Source of the DNA: Furcasterigmium furcatum
Taxonomy: Eukaryota > Ascomycota > Sordariomycetes > Glomerellales > Plectosphaerellaceae
Assembly: GCA_001599815.1 (NCBI GenBank)
Contig: BCIA01000005.1
Coordinates: 4,534,472-4,598,471 of the forward strand
Direction: 5' to 3'
Length of the DNA stretch: 64,000 bases
Within the stretch, counting starts at the first letter, position 1; the number at the start of each line of letters is the position of its first letter. A program made the translations under genes and the position numbers. This document shows, in pieces, positions 12,001 through 23,159 of the stretch. A model generated the notes under the pieces. The model was given only the letters and a program-made list of their open reading frames with translations, ran no database searches and was not told the origin of the DNA.

Positions 12001-14143
12001 TGCGAACGGCGTCGGTGGCTTCGCCGATCTAGCCGAGTTCCAGGACTGGTTCCACAAACCGGAGTCCCAGATCCTGGAGAGCGGCCGAGAGACCATGGAC
12101 GAGGAGGCACGAGCCATCATCGCCAAGCTTCACAAGGTTCTGCGACCATACCTCCTGCGCAGACTCAAGGCGGATGTGGAGAAGCAGATGCCAGCCAAGT
12201 ACGAGCACGTCGAGTTCTGCCGTCTCTCAAAGCGTCAACGCGAACTCTACGACGGCTTCCTGGCGCGGACCGATACCCGTGATACCCTCGCCTCAGGGAA
12301 CTACATGTCCATCATCAACTGTCTAATGCAGCTGAGGAAGGTGTGCAACCACCCGGACCTTTTCGTCGACCGCCCCATCATGACATCCTTCCGCCAACAT
12401 ACAAGTGTACCGGCCGAGTACGATGTCACGAATGAGTTCTTGCAAAGGACCATGCTTGCCGACACTTCAATGCAGAAAGTGGACCTGAGCGTTATCAACA
12501 TGATTCCGACACGATCCGAAAGCCTCTCTGCCTCCGTCGCCGACCGCATCTCACAACTAAGTCTACACCGCGCACTCATGGAGCTACGTGAGTCGCAGAA
12601 CGTGAGGGCGCATTCTGCTAGGACCAACCTCGACCCTGCGACGACTGAGTCAAACTTGGTGTACCTGGATAGCCTCGGCCGATGGCGACGCTTTGAGGAG
12701 CTGCAGCACTCGGTGTACCTGAACGCCCTCCGGGGCCAGAGGCGTCCGATTTACGGCAAAGGGCTCGTCGAGTTCCTCACTCTCGGCACCCAACACCGTC
12801 CTCGCAAGCCTCGACCAAGGATCCCTAAGCAGATTCTCCAGTGGTTCACAGAGGACTGTGGCTTTTTCCGCGCCGCCATTCATAACGTGGATGAGAGGGC
12901 CGCCTTGATGGAGACCACGGTATCAAAGTTCGCCTTTGTAACGCCCGCCGTGGTGTCACGAGACATGAGCGAGATTGTACTCGGAAGGAAAGCCGTCAAC
13001 GCCTTCTCGGACGCGGATCTCAAGCTGTCCGCGCCCGTCCGATGGGCGCCGTTCATGGACAGGCAGCGACCGATCGACCCCTGGCATGAAGCGCGGATGC
13101 GCTTGAGCATCCAGTTCCCCGACAAGCGCCTCCTACAATACGACTGCGGCAAGCTGCAAGCGCTAGACAAGCTGCTCCGCAGACTCCAGTCGGGAGGTCA
13201 TCGCGCGCTCATCTTTACGCAAATGACCAAGGTCCTGGACATCCTGGAGCAGTTCCTCAACATCCATGGGCACAAGTACCTCCGTCTGGACGGTGCCACG
13301 AAAGTCGAGCAGCGGCAGATCCTCACGGATCGTTTCAATAAGGACCCGCGCATCTTGTGCTTCATCCTGTCGACGCGGTCCGGCGGCCTCGGCATCAACC
13401 TCACAGGCGCCGACACGGTCATCTTCTACGACCAGGACTGGAACCCCGCCATGGACAAGCAGTGCCAGGACCGGTGCCACCGTATCGGACAGACCCGAGA
13501 CGTGCACATCTACCGCCTGGTCAGCGAGCACACGATCGAAGCCAACATCCTCCGCAAAGCGTCCCAGAAGCAGATGCTGGACGACGTCGTCATCCAGGAA
13601 GGCTCCTTCACGACGGACTACTTCAACAAGATGTCGGTGCGCGACGTGGTCGGCGAGGACGCGGACCTCGTCAAGGACGGCATGGACGCCGCCAACGCCG
13701 CGATGGACCGGCTGCTGGGCGGCGTCGACAGCAACGAGGGCCGCAACGCCGGCAAGGTCTTCGAGCAGGCGGAGGACCAGGAGGACGTCGCCGCGGCCAA
13801 GGCGGCCGAGCGGGAGATCCAGGCCGACGACGACGACTTCCAGGAGAAGACGAGCGGCGCCAACTCAGGCGCCACGAGCACCAGGCAGGGCACGCCCCGG
13901 GACGAGCCCGCCGCGGACGCAGTCGCCGCGAGCGGTCCAGGCCCGTCAGGTCTGCGGTTCTCCGAGTCTGCGGCCCCGGACGACGTCGTGGTCGAGCTGA
14001 ACGCGTGGGGCGCGCGGATGCAGACCATCGACGACTTCATGCTGCGCCTCGCGCACGAGCAGCTCAAGGGCACGCCGCTGGAGCTGCCCAAGGACAAGAA
14101 GAAGGGGAAGAAGAAGAAGGGCAAGGACCACCGTCGGCGGTGA
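9032..14143 (+). CDS. swr1: SWR1-type chromatin remodelling ATPase (SNF2 family, 1703 aa)
   Basis: A single uninterrupted exon from the ATG at 9032 (MPQTASPDTAQ) encodes 1703 residues, within the range of fungal Swr1 proteins. The order is: disordered Ser/Pro/Lys-rich N-terminus; an HSA helix at about 335-430 (WAQLDHLVRAATNFRKLM), which binds actin-related proteins; a long acidic tract at about 455-610; the first helicase lobe with ADEMGLGKT (Walker A near 838-845) and DEAH at 941-944; an insertion of about 350 residues that separates the lobes; and the second lobe with FILSTRSGGLGINL and DRCHRIGQTR near 1480. The split ATPase plus the EGSFTTDYF tail favours SWR1 over INO80. The complex exchanges histone H2A for H2A.Z in the nucleus. 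The C-terminus is Lys-rich. No intron or frame break was found. Confidence 0.95.
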   Translation: MPQTASPDTAQHLEAPLSPQHDQKNAPSEPERPGQVDTAIDDSSSELSDVDLTTNGLEDLENAPPLDILEEPPSKRRRTQTPPPALNRNGTKIESPPWKKASADGPTTYLQDGKRKSGRINLIPLEHQPPSDRRTTRRAHHESHASPPSKSSRAQTNGSASVSRRKSTSDTVHTPKSATKKGPAPKQAAQAARAPRTSLSRPSRKRSSSPSSQPTRQSTRARRPARASLDADATQQPVSPSRPRVWLRPKPGTIPLVHPDQVPKRSKLGPSFEEYWEHSKDIPVEDGGFLIADETYTDEQARQDASAIARIEEATQPGGILSTERCSAFVPDPEEEPARQWAQLDHLVRAATNFRKLMLAEQQRHRLQAKKVAEACRDAWLRRQPKSAEELEAERRDAWIARYRLVVRSMYGTWENVRAEINRRRLLEWEAEEQKRIKTALNEAVNLSEQKLQAQRAQLDSEEDEEEELDDDSDAASGSGDDENESNKGSDNDDDMTSSDEDEEGGDVSMDAADEGLTQEQLLAKYSNLPDLRKAEEDADADGTTNMTSDGGHDDSSDESIDMDDDMGSTEDESDEDESMGDDESDEEEPAGLVGMLFGRAELAKIKQDATDEDVRTDDIASPAAEDRVLPNGTANGEDAPSPLPQDEDPDDEPQLVLMPDEEPAGVPPVPPSAEVPDDGTARDEGDEDRPLTNGVSHHSPAPGDTSAHPTSIPDTTEDIEMADVPAESTPEVKITSVHDNEKLVGPDTNGASAPPSTARSQSPPTSETKRSDAETASLTPGAKDVSSRSVSPNTAAAWTPKTEVPFLLRGTLREYQHYGLDWLAGLYSNNTNGILADEMGLGKTIQTIALLAHLAAHHEVWGPHLVIVPTSVMLNWEMEFKKWCPGFKILAYYGTQEERKRKRAGWSNDDHWNVCITSYQLVLQDQQVFKRRRWHFMILDEAHNIKNFKSQRWQTLLGFNTQARLLLTGTPLQNNLTELWSLLFFLMPSANGVGGFADLAEFQDWFHKPESQILESGRETMDEEARAIIAKLHKVLRPYLLRRLKADVEKQMPAKYEHVEFCRLSKRQRELYDGFLARTDTRDTLASGNYMSIINCLMQLRKVCNHPDLFVDRPIMTSFRQHTSVPAEYDVTNEFLQRTMLADTSMQKVDLSVINMIPTRSESLSASVADRISQLSLHRALMELRESQNVRAHSARTNLDPATTESNLVYLDSLGRWRRFEELQHSVYLNALRGQRRPIYGKGLVEFLTLGTQHRPRKPRPRIPKQILQWFTEDCGFFRAAIHNVDERAALMETTVSKFAFVTPAVVSRDMSEIVLGRKAVNAFSDADLKLSAPVRWAPFMDRQRPIDPWHEARMRLSIQFPDKRLLQYDCGKLQALDKLLRRLQSGGHRALIFTQMTKVLDILEQFLNIHGHKYLRLDGATKVEQRQILTDRFNKDPRILCFILSTRSGGLGINLTGADTVIFYDQDWNPAMDKQCQDRCHRIGQTRDVHIYRLVSEHTIEANILRKASQKQMLDDVVIQEGSFTTDYFNKMSVRDVVGEDADLVKDGMDAANAAMDRLLGGVDSNEGRNAGKVFEQAEDQEDVAAAKAAEREIQADDDDFQEKTSGANSGATSTRQGTPRDEPAADAVAASGPGPSGLRFSESAAPDDVVVELNAWGARMQTIDDFMLRLAHEQLKGTPLELPKDKKKGKKKKGKDHRRR

Positions 14144-14471
14144 TCGGACGGCGTCCCCTTGTCATGTACTATTATTTGTCGGGGACCGGGCGCAACGGCG
14201 GGGTCAAACGTGTATGCATTACAAACAGGCTGGCTATAAAAAGCGCGAAGCGGGGGTTTGGGCGTAGAGCATCGTTATGGTGTCATGGAGAATGTAATAG
14301 TAAGACTTGACGAGCCACGACTCGTCTATTTTCATCACCGAGGTGCAGGGAGTCCTTTGAAAGTGCATTCGCTATGGCTACGGTCTAATAGCATGAAACG
14401 GCAAAATCAACAGCACAGCTGTCGAGTCGAAAGAAAGGTCATCATCATCCACTCCGCTCTTCGCCATTTAC
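14144..14471. other. Convergent 3' spacer between SWR1 and the HsbA-like gene
   Basis: These 328 bp lie between two stop codons on opposite strands and should contain both polyadenylation regions. No gene or repeat was seen. Confidence 0.4.
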
Positions 14472-15083
14472 CTACGCCTCCATCGCCAGAGCACGAGCCC
14501 TCAGGCGCGCAGCCAGCGGTACGGTGCCGTTCCTCGCGCCGCCAGGGGCCGGGGGCGCGGCAGCCCCGCCGGCCGAGAGGGCAGCGATGCCCTGGTCAAT
14601 GGCCGTGTCGATCTCCGCGATGCTCTGCTGGGCGATATTCCTCCCGATGGCGGGGACCTTGGAGACGATGGCGGAGCTGAGGGCGGCGCTCTCGGTCTTC
14701 TGTTGCTGGAGCGTCTGGACGGCGATGGAGGTGACGCCGAGCTGGTCGAGCTCGGGCTTCTTCGCCGTCAGCGCGGAGACGGTGCCCTGGACGGCCGTGA
14801 CGAGGCCGCCGGCGGTGTCCTGGAGGCTGAGGGCGTCGCCGAGGCCGAGGGCCTCCGCGCCCTGGACCTGTTGGGTGGCCGACTTGATGGTTGTCTGGAC
14901 TTTGGTAGAGGCTGTGAGGATCGGGGCTGCCGTGTTGGGGTCCCCGGCCGAGAGGCCCTGGACGGCGGTGCCCAGCTCGCCGAGGGCGTCTTGGACAGAG
15001 GTGATGGCGCTCTGGATAGTTGCCAGCTGGGCAGCGGCAGAAGTGGCCAGGATGGCCTGCGCGAGGATGGATGTGAAGTGCAT
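14472..15083 (-). CDS. Secreted HsbA/cell-wall galactomannoprotein-like protein (203 aa)
   Basis: The single-exon minus-strand frame starts at the ATG ending at 15083. The frame is open 23 codons further upstream, but this start places a secretion signal (MHFTSILAQAILATSAAAQ) at the N-terminus. The mature part is Ala/Gln/Thr-rich, predicted all-helical and lacks Cys. It shows the heptad-like spacing of the hydrophobic surface binding protein A family (IQSAITSVQDALGELGTAV; then VSALTAKKPELDQLGV). A Pro/Gly/Ala-rich linker (GGAAAPPAPGGARNGT) with one potential N-glycosylation site precedes the end. There is no strong GPI-anchor tail. Members are secreted to the wall or medium, and HsbA helps recruit lytic enzymes to hydrophobic solids. 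The exact role here is unknown. Confidence 0.8.
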   Translation of the reverse strand: MHFTSILAQAILATSAAAQLATIQSAITSVQDALGELGTAVQGLSAGDPNTAAPILTASTKVQTTIKSATQQVQGAEALGLGDALSLQDTAGGLVTAVQGTVSALTAKKPELDQLGVTSIAVQTLQQQKTESAALSSAIVSKVPAIGRNIAQQSIAEIDTAIDQGIAALSAGGAAAPPAPGGARNGTVPLAARLRARALAMEA

Positions 15084-18000
15084 GTTGGTAGGAATAGGTC
15101 CGGCCTGTACGAGAAGAGAAGAGAATGATGATACTAGTAGAAGATGGTTCAATCAGAAGATGCGGCGACTGGTAGAGATTGGAATACACAGAATAGAACA
15201 CCATCATCACCATCGTTGCCCTTTTGTATCCGTGATGCTGGTCGCGCCATCAGTGAGCTTGCGAGGAACCTCGGCACCAAGACACTGAGTAGAGTCAGTC
15301 ATCTGAATCATGAGCGACCAAGACCATGACGAGAGTTCGCCTGTTGCAATAGTGGGACATGGGTTCGCATGCTTGAAACGAAGAGGTTCTCCAACAGGTT
15401 GCCCATTCCGGCAAGAATCGAGGTTGAGGCGAAACGAAACACGAACCTTGCGAACCCAAACCTTCTCCGGGGTCAGTAAACGGTGCACCACACGGCCCGT
15501 GATGGCATCATCTGGCGATTTGCCTTCCAGAAGAAGGAATTCGACTGAGGTTCCAAGGCACCTGTTCGTGCTCGGTGGCTGAGGGACGTCTGCGATCCAA
15601 AGATAACTCGGCAGGTCGTCTGTTTCGGGGCGCCGAGTGCTGCCACGACGGACTGCCACAGCTTTCGGTCCAGAAAGTTCCTCACTTGACGGAACTCCTC
15701 CTCTGAACTGCCCTCGTCCTGCCGGTTTTTCCTCGTGTCAACTTTGAGATGGCAGTTCTGAGAGGCCTCGGTCAAAGTCCACGGCTCCTGCACCGGCTGT
15801 CCGAGGAAAAGCTGGAAAATCCGAGTCTGAGATGCCTTAGCTTGCGCTCCAACTGCTGGCACGCATGGCAGTAGTCTCTGTTATCAAGGGTCTCCTCTGG
15901 CGATTGGTGCAAAATGTTGGTCCTTGAGGGTATGGTAGTATCTGGGTCCGAATACAACCACACGATGGAAGCTCGGGCATTCAAAGTCGTGAACATCGTC
16001 AGATATCGGGCAATCTCCGTAGAGTCGCAGCGCACTGTGGATGTGCATGTCGGTATTTCCTCGCTATCGCGCTTTTCCATGCCGAAATCACCGGCGGCGT
16101 CGACGGAATCTTACCGAAGCTCGCCGCCGAGTCGAACCCCGCGAGCCGCCGAGATGTCACGGAAGTCCGGCCAAGTGCTCGGCGTTAGGTGGACGGAGGT
16201 TGACCGAGCACGGATGCGCCAACTCCACACAAATAGGGCGATGCCGTTCGGTCATACCATACCCACATGGCCATGGCGTGATCGACGGGCATCTGCCGAG
16301 TCTTGTGCGTCTTGGAAGTGCGGATCTCGTTGTAGTACACCCATCTTGATATGGTTCTGCAGATGTCGGATTGAGATGCATCTCGGGATGCGGAGATCGA
16401 ATACTGCTCGGATCTTGCTTGGGAGAGAGACTGATGAGGAGACTCGGCCTCGTTGGTGCTATTAAAAGAACAAGCATTTGTTTGGAGCGAGTCATACCAT
16501 GGGCAAAATGAGACGTACGGCGTTTCTTGGCTGTCACCGGCGCAGGCGCATGGTCTCTGCGCGGTGTGCGGCGCACGACAAGTCAGATCGCATCCGAAGA
16601 CAGGAAAATGCCGGAGAAAGCCCCCGTAACGCGCCTGTTCTGTTGGTGAGATGGTGATCCATCGCCGGTGGAGGATCTCGGGTCTAGAACAACGTCCGAG
16701 TGCCGCCGTCTCCAGCGGGGAGAGAATTGGAGCCTCCCGTCTCCAGGGTCAGGGTTCAACGTGCCCCAGAATCCGGACCCTGCCCGTCGCTAGAACGCAG
16801 AAGAGGTTTTAGATCGCCGAGAGAAGCTGAAGTATGGATCTGTGGTTCATGAGGTGAGGATCGCGATGTCGACCCGGCCTGAAGATGTCAGCCTCGCTTC
16901 AGCCTTCGCAGCCGCCTGCTCGACTTACCGCCCTTTGCTCCCCGCTGCCATACCCGCCACTCCATGCGATCCGACAATCTCGGAAAACCGAATCTCATAT
17001 ACCTTACCCATGTCGTTCAGTTGGAGTGGGTGGATGCACCGAGAAGGTGTGGAGGAGGAGCGTGCTTTGTCTTGAATTGAAGTGCAGCGCAACTCGGAGA
17101 GTGCCCGAAGCGGCGCTGGTGGCAGCCGGTCGCCGGCCGCCGTTGGGCCGGAGAGTCGAGCGGCGCATTCGGTGCGCAGGTTCGGGGAGGGGTCGAGGTC
17201 GAGGGGTGTGTTAGTGGAAGATCCAGTCAGAGAGAAATGGAAGTCGGCCGTGCACCAACAGAACCATCTGTGATATGCTAATTCGGGTTCGAGGTCGTTC
17301 TTTCCTTCCCTCTGAAACCCGTCGCATCTTGGTTTTGGCATTGGGCCGGGGATGGCAAGAACCTTCCCGGGTGTACCTTCCCGTTTCACAGCCTGTGCTT
17401 CCCAGGGCATCCAATCGCCTGCTGTTTCCCCGGATGTCGCTGTCGCTGGACAAGTTGAACGTTTCCACGTCTTCTCCCCCACGCAGAGGAATCTCATCAT
17501 CGCATCCTAGGCCGTCAACGGACGGCAGACGCTCAACTCCCTCCCACCACATCCTCGCCCTACGCTTGCACTACTATTGCATATGTACATACATATTGTT
17601 CCAACCCCACACAGCGCCGAGACGACGCTTCCAGGGGTGCGCGATCACGACATTGCTTGTCATCGATCCTGAAGTCACCGTCTCCGGCCCGCCACTCATC
17701 ATCGGCCGACAGTTAGCCTCCGCCGGCAAGACAAGCCGTATCATATCATCCAGCCCGTCACTGGCCCGCCGGAAGAGACCATCAGATCTGCATCTGCGCT
17801 ACCAAGTTCTTAACCTCCCCCCACACGGCAATGAGGGGCGTGACCTGCTGCTACTTCGAGGGTTCGACGCTGAGCTTATATTCGTTGCCCCGGGCGAATC
17901 GACGGATGACCACGAGATGACAACAGAACCCGAGAGGACGGGCTGGGAATCATGCCGAGCGTCCCGGAATCCTCGAGCTCGCCGGCCTCGACAACACCAG

Positions 18001-19115
18001 CAGCAGATCAGGTACGGGAGAACCTTCGTCTCGTCTCCCATGCTTGTTTCTCCGTTCCCTGTTCCTCGTTGGCCTCCTGCGATCCTCGCCAAGCGTCTAG
18101 AGCATATTGAGCATCAACACTGCCACTCTCTCTTTTGCCCCGTCCCGCCCCGTCCTCGATCTGGTCTCGTACTCGATTACCCTTTCTGCGCGGCCTTGCC
18201 ACAGCTGATTGGAAGGGAGTCACTGCGATTCGCCCCTCATTGGCTGCCTCCACCCACCCCAGTGTGCTGCCCGCTGCCTGTATGACGAAGTTGGTGGCTC
18301 CTTGCGGGGAACCTGGGCCTGGTGGGACGTGTCCCCAGGGCGCACGCGCTTCGGACGATGACCGACGCCTGGCCAGGTTTGCCAGGGCCGCTATGAGTCG
18401 CTGAGTTTGAGACTTTTGCTGCTCCGAACGGCTTCTTGGCGCGAGACCTGCCGAAAGCCTCCGGTCATGTCTCCCAGAATGCCCTCCTGTGCTCGAGAGC
18501 GGCCTCTTTCGAATCGATGCTCGGTCGCTGGCATGGTCAAGCAATGTCGGGATAGGCATTTCGAGGCTCCCTCGAGTGGGGGCTCCTCGAGGCTTATTTG
18601 GGGGTTAGGTCAAGATGGCCAAGCGGCAGGTGTCCAGTTAGCACCAAACTCTGAGCACACTTCAGCTGTCGGCGGCCTGAGCGGGTGCACAGTTAGGGAG
18701 AGGGGGGGGGTGAGACCAAATCCGGGCGATCCCTGGATCCACTCGAGAGCCGCTTCCAGGGACGACAAGCCTGGAAAGCTTCCATGGCTGCAAGGGTGCG
18801 CAAGTGCGTGCCACCAAGCCCGCCCGCCGTTGCTTTGCGAGCATCCGAGCATCCAAGCTCCGCGTGATCAACCACTCCGCCTTGGACGCCTCGAGAAACC
18901 ATAAGAGAGGGCGCCCCCGTCCGGCCCTCCGAGACCTGTTTTGTTGGTTTCCTGACTATCCCATCTTGTCACTCGACTCGACACCCCTTTGACCAGGGTC
19001 CAGACCTCTTCTTTGCTTCTTTCATTGTTGGATACCACCCACACCAAAGCACTCTTTGCACATCTTTTCCAGGTCAGAGCGCGCGCTTACACTAAAGGTT
19101 GCCCGCCAGATTCCG
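15084..19115. other. 4-kb gene-poor interval upstream of the ENA ATPase
   Basis: I find no recognisable gene in these 4032 bp. The longest open frame (plus strand, 17275-18285, 336 codons) is low-complexity Arg/Ser/Pro-rich, has no family resemblance and overlaps other open frames, as expected by chance in GC-rich DNA. The last kilobase is rich in short pyrimidine runs, such as those before 19056, typical of fungal promoters and leaders. It may hold a long 5' leader of the ATPase gene; the sequence ttttccag near 19066-19073 could be a leader-intron acceptor. Confidence 0.45.
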
Positions 19116-22100
19116 ATGGGAGAGCCCGAAGTCGCCAGTAATGGTCCCAAGTACATCTCTGCGGAGCCAAACGCCGAGAAGGACGAGCCTCCTATACCCT
19201 TAGGTGGTTCGCCGCAGCCACCGATCCTCTCTCAGACCGAAAAGGTCACCGAGTCCTACATTAAGGACACCGACGAAATCCTCGAGCAGCAGAAGCAGGC
19301 CCAGATCGCCGAGAAGGTCCACGAGAAGCCCGAGCATGAGCACGACACCATCCGCCCCGCTCACTGCATCTCAGTCGCCGCCCTCCGCGAGACCTGGCAG
19401 ACCGACCTCGAAAATGGCCTTTCCAAGGGCGAGGCAGCCGCACGCCTCGAGCGTGACGGCCCTAACCGCCTCGAGGGAGCCAAGGGACTATCCATTTGGG
19501 AGATTGTCATGAGACAAATCTCCAACAGTCTTACTCTTGTTCTCGTGATCGTCATGATCTTGTCCTTCGCAATCCAGGACTACATCGAAGGTGGTGTCAT
19601 CACCGCCGTCATCTTGCTCAACATCGTCGTCGGCTTCGTGCAGGACTACAGGGCCGAGCAGACCATCCAGTCTCTCTATGCCCTCTCAGCCCCCACTTGT
19701 AAGGTCATTCGCGATGGACACGCCGAGACCATCAGGGCCGAGTCGCTCGTCCAGGGCGATCTCGTCATGATCTCCGTCGGTGATGTCGTGCCCGCCGATC
19801 TGCGTCTCCTCGACGGCATTAACCTGTCCACCGACGAGGCTCTTCTCACCGGCGAATCGCTCCCCACCAACAAAGACCCCGCTGCTGTCGTCGATGAGCC
19901 TGACCTGCCCCTCGGTGACCGTATCAACATGGTCTACTCCGCCACCACTGTCACCCGTGGCCGCGCCCGCGGTCTCGTCGCGGCGATTGGCTCCGAGACC
20001 GAGGTCGGCAAGATCGCCGCCATGCTTCGCACGACCCGGAAAACGGTCGAAGGCCAGTCGGCCATGAGGCAGGCTTGGTCTCGCTTCCGCGACGGCGTCA
20101 GGAGCATCCTTGGTCTCGAGGGAACTCCCCTCCAGATCAAGCTGAGCAAGTTTGCTCTGCTTCTGTTCGGCCTCGCCATTCTCCTCGCAATCATCGTCTT
20201 CTCCGCCAACAAGTTCGACATCAACGACCAGGTCCTGATCTACGGTATCTGTGTCGGTGTTGCCGTCATCCCCGAGTCTCTCATCGCCGTCCTGACCATC
20301 ACTATGGCTGTTGGTACCAAGGCTATGGCCAAGGGAAATGTCATCGTTCGCAAGCTTGCCTCCCTCGAAGCCGTTGGTGGCGTGACCAACATCTGCTCGG
20401 ACAAGACCGGAACCCTGACTCAAGGCCGCATGATCACCCGCAAGATCTGGCTTGCCGAGGAGACAACCGCCGTGGTTGAGGACTGCACCGACCCCTACGA
20501 TCCTGCCAGCGGCAGGGTCAAGTGGCCCGGCCTCACCAGCTCCGCCTCCAGCTCCGTCTCCACGCCCACCATCGAGAAGAGCGACGACACCATCCAGGCT
20601 TCTTCCCTCGGTTCCTTCCTCAAGGCTATTGTTCTGTGCAACAACTCCACCGTGTCGAATGGCAAGGCGGCCAATGATAGCGAGTCTGTCAGGTCGGTCC
20701 AAGCCGATGGCTCGCCCATCTGGACTGCCATGGGTGAACCCACCGAGATTGCCTTGCATGTCTTTGGCATGCGTTTCGGAAAGGGCAAGTCCGACGTTGT
20801 TCAGACCGAGGGCTGCAAGATGTTGTACGAATTTCCCTTCGACTCGTCCATCAAGATGATGTCCGTCGTTTACGAAGCCCCCGGAGGTGCCCGCTATATT
20901 TACACCAAGGGTGCCGTTGAGGTCCTGTCGGCCCGCCTGGACGAGTCTGAGGACGTCAAACTCCGCATCGCCGCCAAGGCGGACGAGCTGGCTTCTGAAG
21001 GCCTTCGTGTCCTCTGTGTTGCCCAGAGGCTCTTGGACCCTAACGAGGACGCCAGCGAGCGCTCCAAGACGGAAGGAAAGCTCCGATTCTTGGGTCTTGC
21101 CGGTCTTTACGATCCCCCTCGTGTCGAGACCAAGGGTGCCGTGCAGCAGTGCAAAACCGCTGGAATCTCCGTCCACATGGCCACCGGTGATCACATCAAG
21201 ACCGCCACCGCCATCGCTCATGAAGTCGGCATCCTGCAGGGCGGTGAGGGTGACTGGGCCGTCATGCCTGCCAGTCGCTTCGACTCGATGTCCGAGGAGG
21301 AAATCGACGCTCTCGAGAGTCTGCCCCTTGTCCTTGCTCGCTGCAGTCCTCTCACGAAGGTGAGGATGCTCGAGGCCATGCACCGTCGCAAGGCCTTCTG
21401 TATCATGACTGGTGACGGCGTGAACGACTCCCCTGCCCTTAAGCAGGCTGATGTCGGTATCGCCATGGGCAAGCGTGGCAGTGACGTGGCCAAGGAGGCC
21501 GCGGACATGGTTCTCACGGACGACAACTTCGCATCCATCGTCACTGCTATCCAGCAGGGTCGCCGCCTCTTCGACAACATCCAGAAGGTAAACTACCTCG
21601 AGTGTACTGCGATGAAATTGCTTTGCTGACGAAATGATCGCAGTTCCTTCTCCATCTCTTGATCTCCAACATTGCTCAGGTCATCCTGCTCCTCATCGGT
21701 CTCTCCTTCCAGGACGAGTCCGGCACGTCTATCTTCCCTCTGTCGCCCATTGAGATTCTTTGGGCCAACCTCATCACCTCGTCGTTCCTCGCCATCGGCC
21801 TTGGTCTCGAGGAAGCCCAGCCTGACATCTTGCTGCGCCCGCCCCACGACCTCCGCATCGGCGTGTTCACCTTCGACCTCGTCCGCGACAAGATGATCTA
21901 CGGTTTCTTCATGGGCTCCCTCTGCCTGGCTGCCTTCGCATCCGTGGCCTACGGCCCCGGCGGTGGCGACCTTGGCTATGATTGTAACAGCAGCTACAAC
22001 GAGACCTGCGAGGTTGCGTTCCGCGCCAGGTGTACGACGTACGCCACCCTGAGCTTCCTCTTGCTCATCACATCGTGGGAGGTGAAGCATTTCCAGCGCA

Positions 22101-22396
22101 GTCTGTTCAACATGCACCCCGAGGAGTACACCGGCGTCTTTTCCGTCTTCCGCACCATCTGGCGCAACCGCTTCCTCTTCTGGGCCGTCGTCGGCGGCGC
22201 CCTGACGACATTCCCCGTGGTCTACATCCCGGTTATCAACCACCATGTGTTCAAGCACACTGCCATCACCTGGGAGTGGGGAATTGTTTTCGCCTGCGTC
22301 AGCGTGTACATCATGCTCTTCGAGACCTGGAAGGCCATCAAGCGTCGCTTCGGCCTTGGTGTCCGGGCGCTGGTCACGCCGGCGATGGAGGCGTAA
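19116..22396 (+). CDS. ENA-type (P-IID) sodium/potassium-exporting P-type ATPase (2 exons, 1074 aa)
   Basis: Exons 19116-21587 and 21644-22396 give 1074 residues; the 56-nt intron has GTAAAC and TCGCAG ends. The ATG at 19116 (MGEPEVASNG) is preferred over upstream non-ATG frame. The order is: cytosolic N-terminus; M1-M2 (SLTLVLVIVMILSF...); the actuator loop with LLTGES; M4 with VAVIPESLIAVLTITMAVG, the IPESL sequence typical of ENA/IID pumps; the phosphorylation site DKTGTLTQG (Asp429); an N-domain with FPFDSSIKMMSVVY and YTKGA; the hinge TGDGVNDSPALKQADVG near 766; then six C-terminal spans. These pumps export Na+ or K+ at the plasma membrane at high pH or salt. A PMR1-type calcium pump is less likely from the M4 sequence and the absence of its N-terminal features. 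Confidence 0.93.
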
Positions 22397-23159
22397 TCCA
22401 CGGGATGACGGCAGACAAAGGTGCTGGATCCAACATCAGCAGTGCCTGGGCCGGTAGGCACAGGAATCGCTCGCTCACTTCACGTATCTCGGGGGCGTCT
22501 TTCAACATCGGCCTACCTGGGGGTGGGTCGTGGACAGTTCAGGGGTTGAAAAGGGGTTATCAGCTAAGTGAGGAAGGAGTTGCTAGAAAACATGGGCATT
22601 GGTTTCGATAGCTCACCCGAGTCGTTCCCTCGAGAACCCAGAGGGTCCGCTCAGCATACATTGGAACATATCAAATTGCATTCATCTTTATCTGGCTTGA
22701 CGTGATCCAACAGTCTTCAGTGTCCGGTAAACCATAGGGCTTACTTCCTGTAGAATTGTGACAGAATATGCGCTTGACCGACAAGACCTCGGGCGACTTT
22801 CAGCGACGTCTTGGTGTCACTGAGCGTTCCCCGGATCCGAATCGACATTGACGACCGAGGAGGACCACACTGAGACTCGGTGCAACGACTGGGAGTGGTG
22901 ATATAGATTGATAAGTAAGCCTGAAGTCAATTTGACGTGATATAAGACACCTGCTAATCACTTTGTTGACTGGTCAGTATATATATGTGTACCAAGATAC
23001 AAAAGACAGTCAATTTGGTTTAATCATCTCTTCAGCCCCTCCGTTCAGTGTGCCATCGCCGTGACACCGCTCCCCATTACGGAGCTCCTCGCCCACCACA
23101 CCCCGGGCTGGTGTCTGTCCTCCCCGTCTCCATCAACGTTCGCCTCCCTCGCATCAGGT
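22397..23159. other. Convergent spacer between the ENA ATPase and subtilase genes
   Basis: These 763 bp lie between two stop codons. An AT-rich patch (about 22910-23030, with tatatatatg) probably contains the polyadenylation signals. No gene, RNA gene or repeat was recognised. Confidence 0.4.

Noticed and set aside
17275..18285. 336-codon plus-strand open frame
   Set aside because: No recognisable domain, overlaps several other open frames and has no intron or codon-bias support; chance frame in GC-rich DNA.
19686..21383. 565-codon open frame on the minus strand
   Set aside because: It lies wholly antisense to the ENA ATPase exon and arises from the C/G-ending codons of that gene; its translation is Gly/Asp/Val-rich low complexity.
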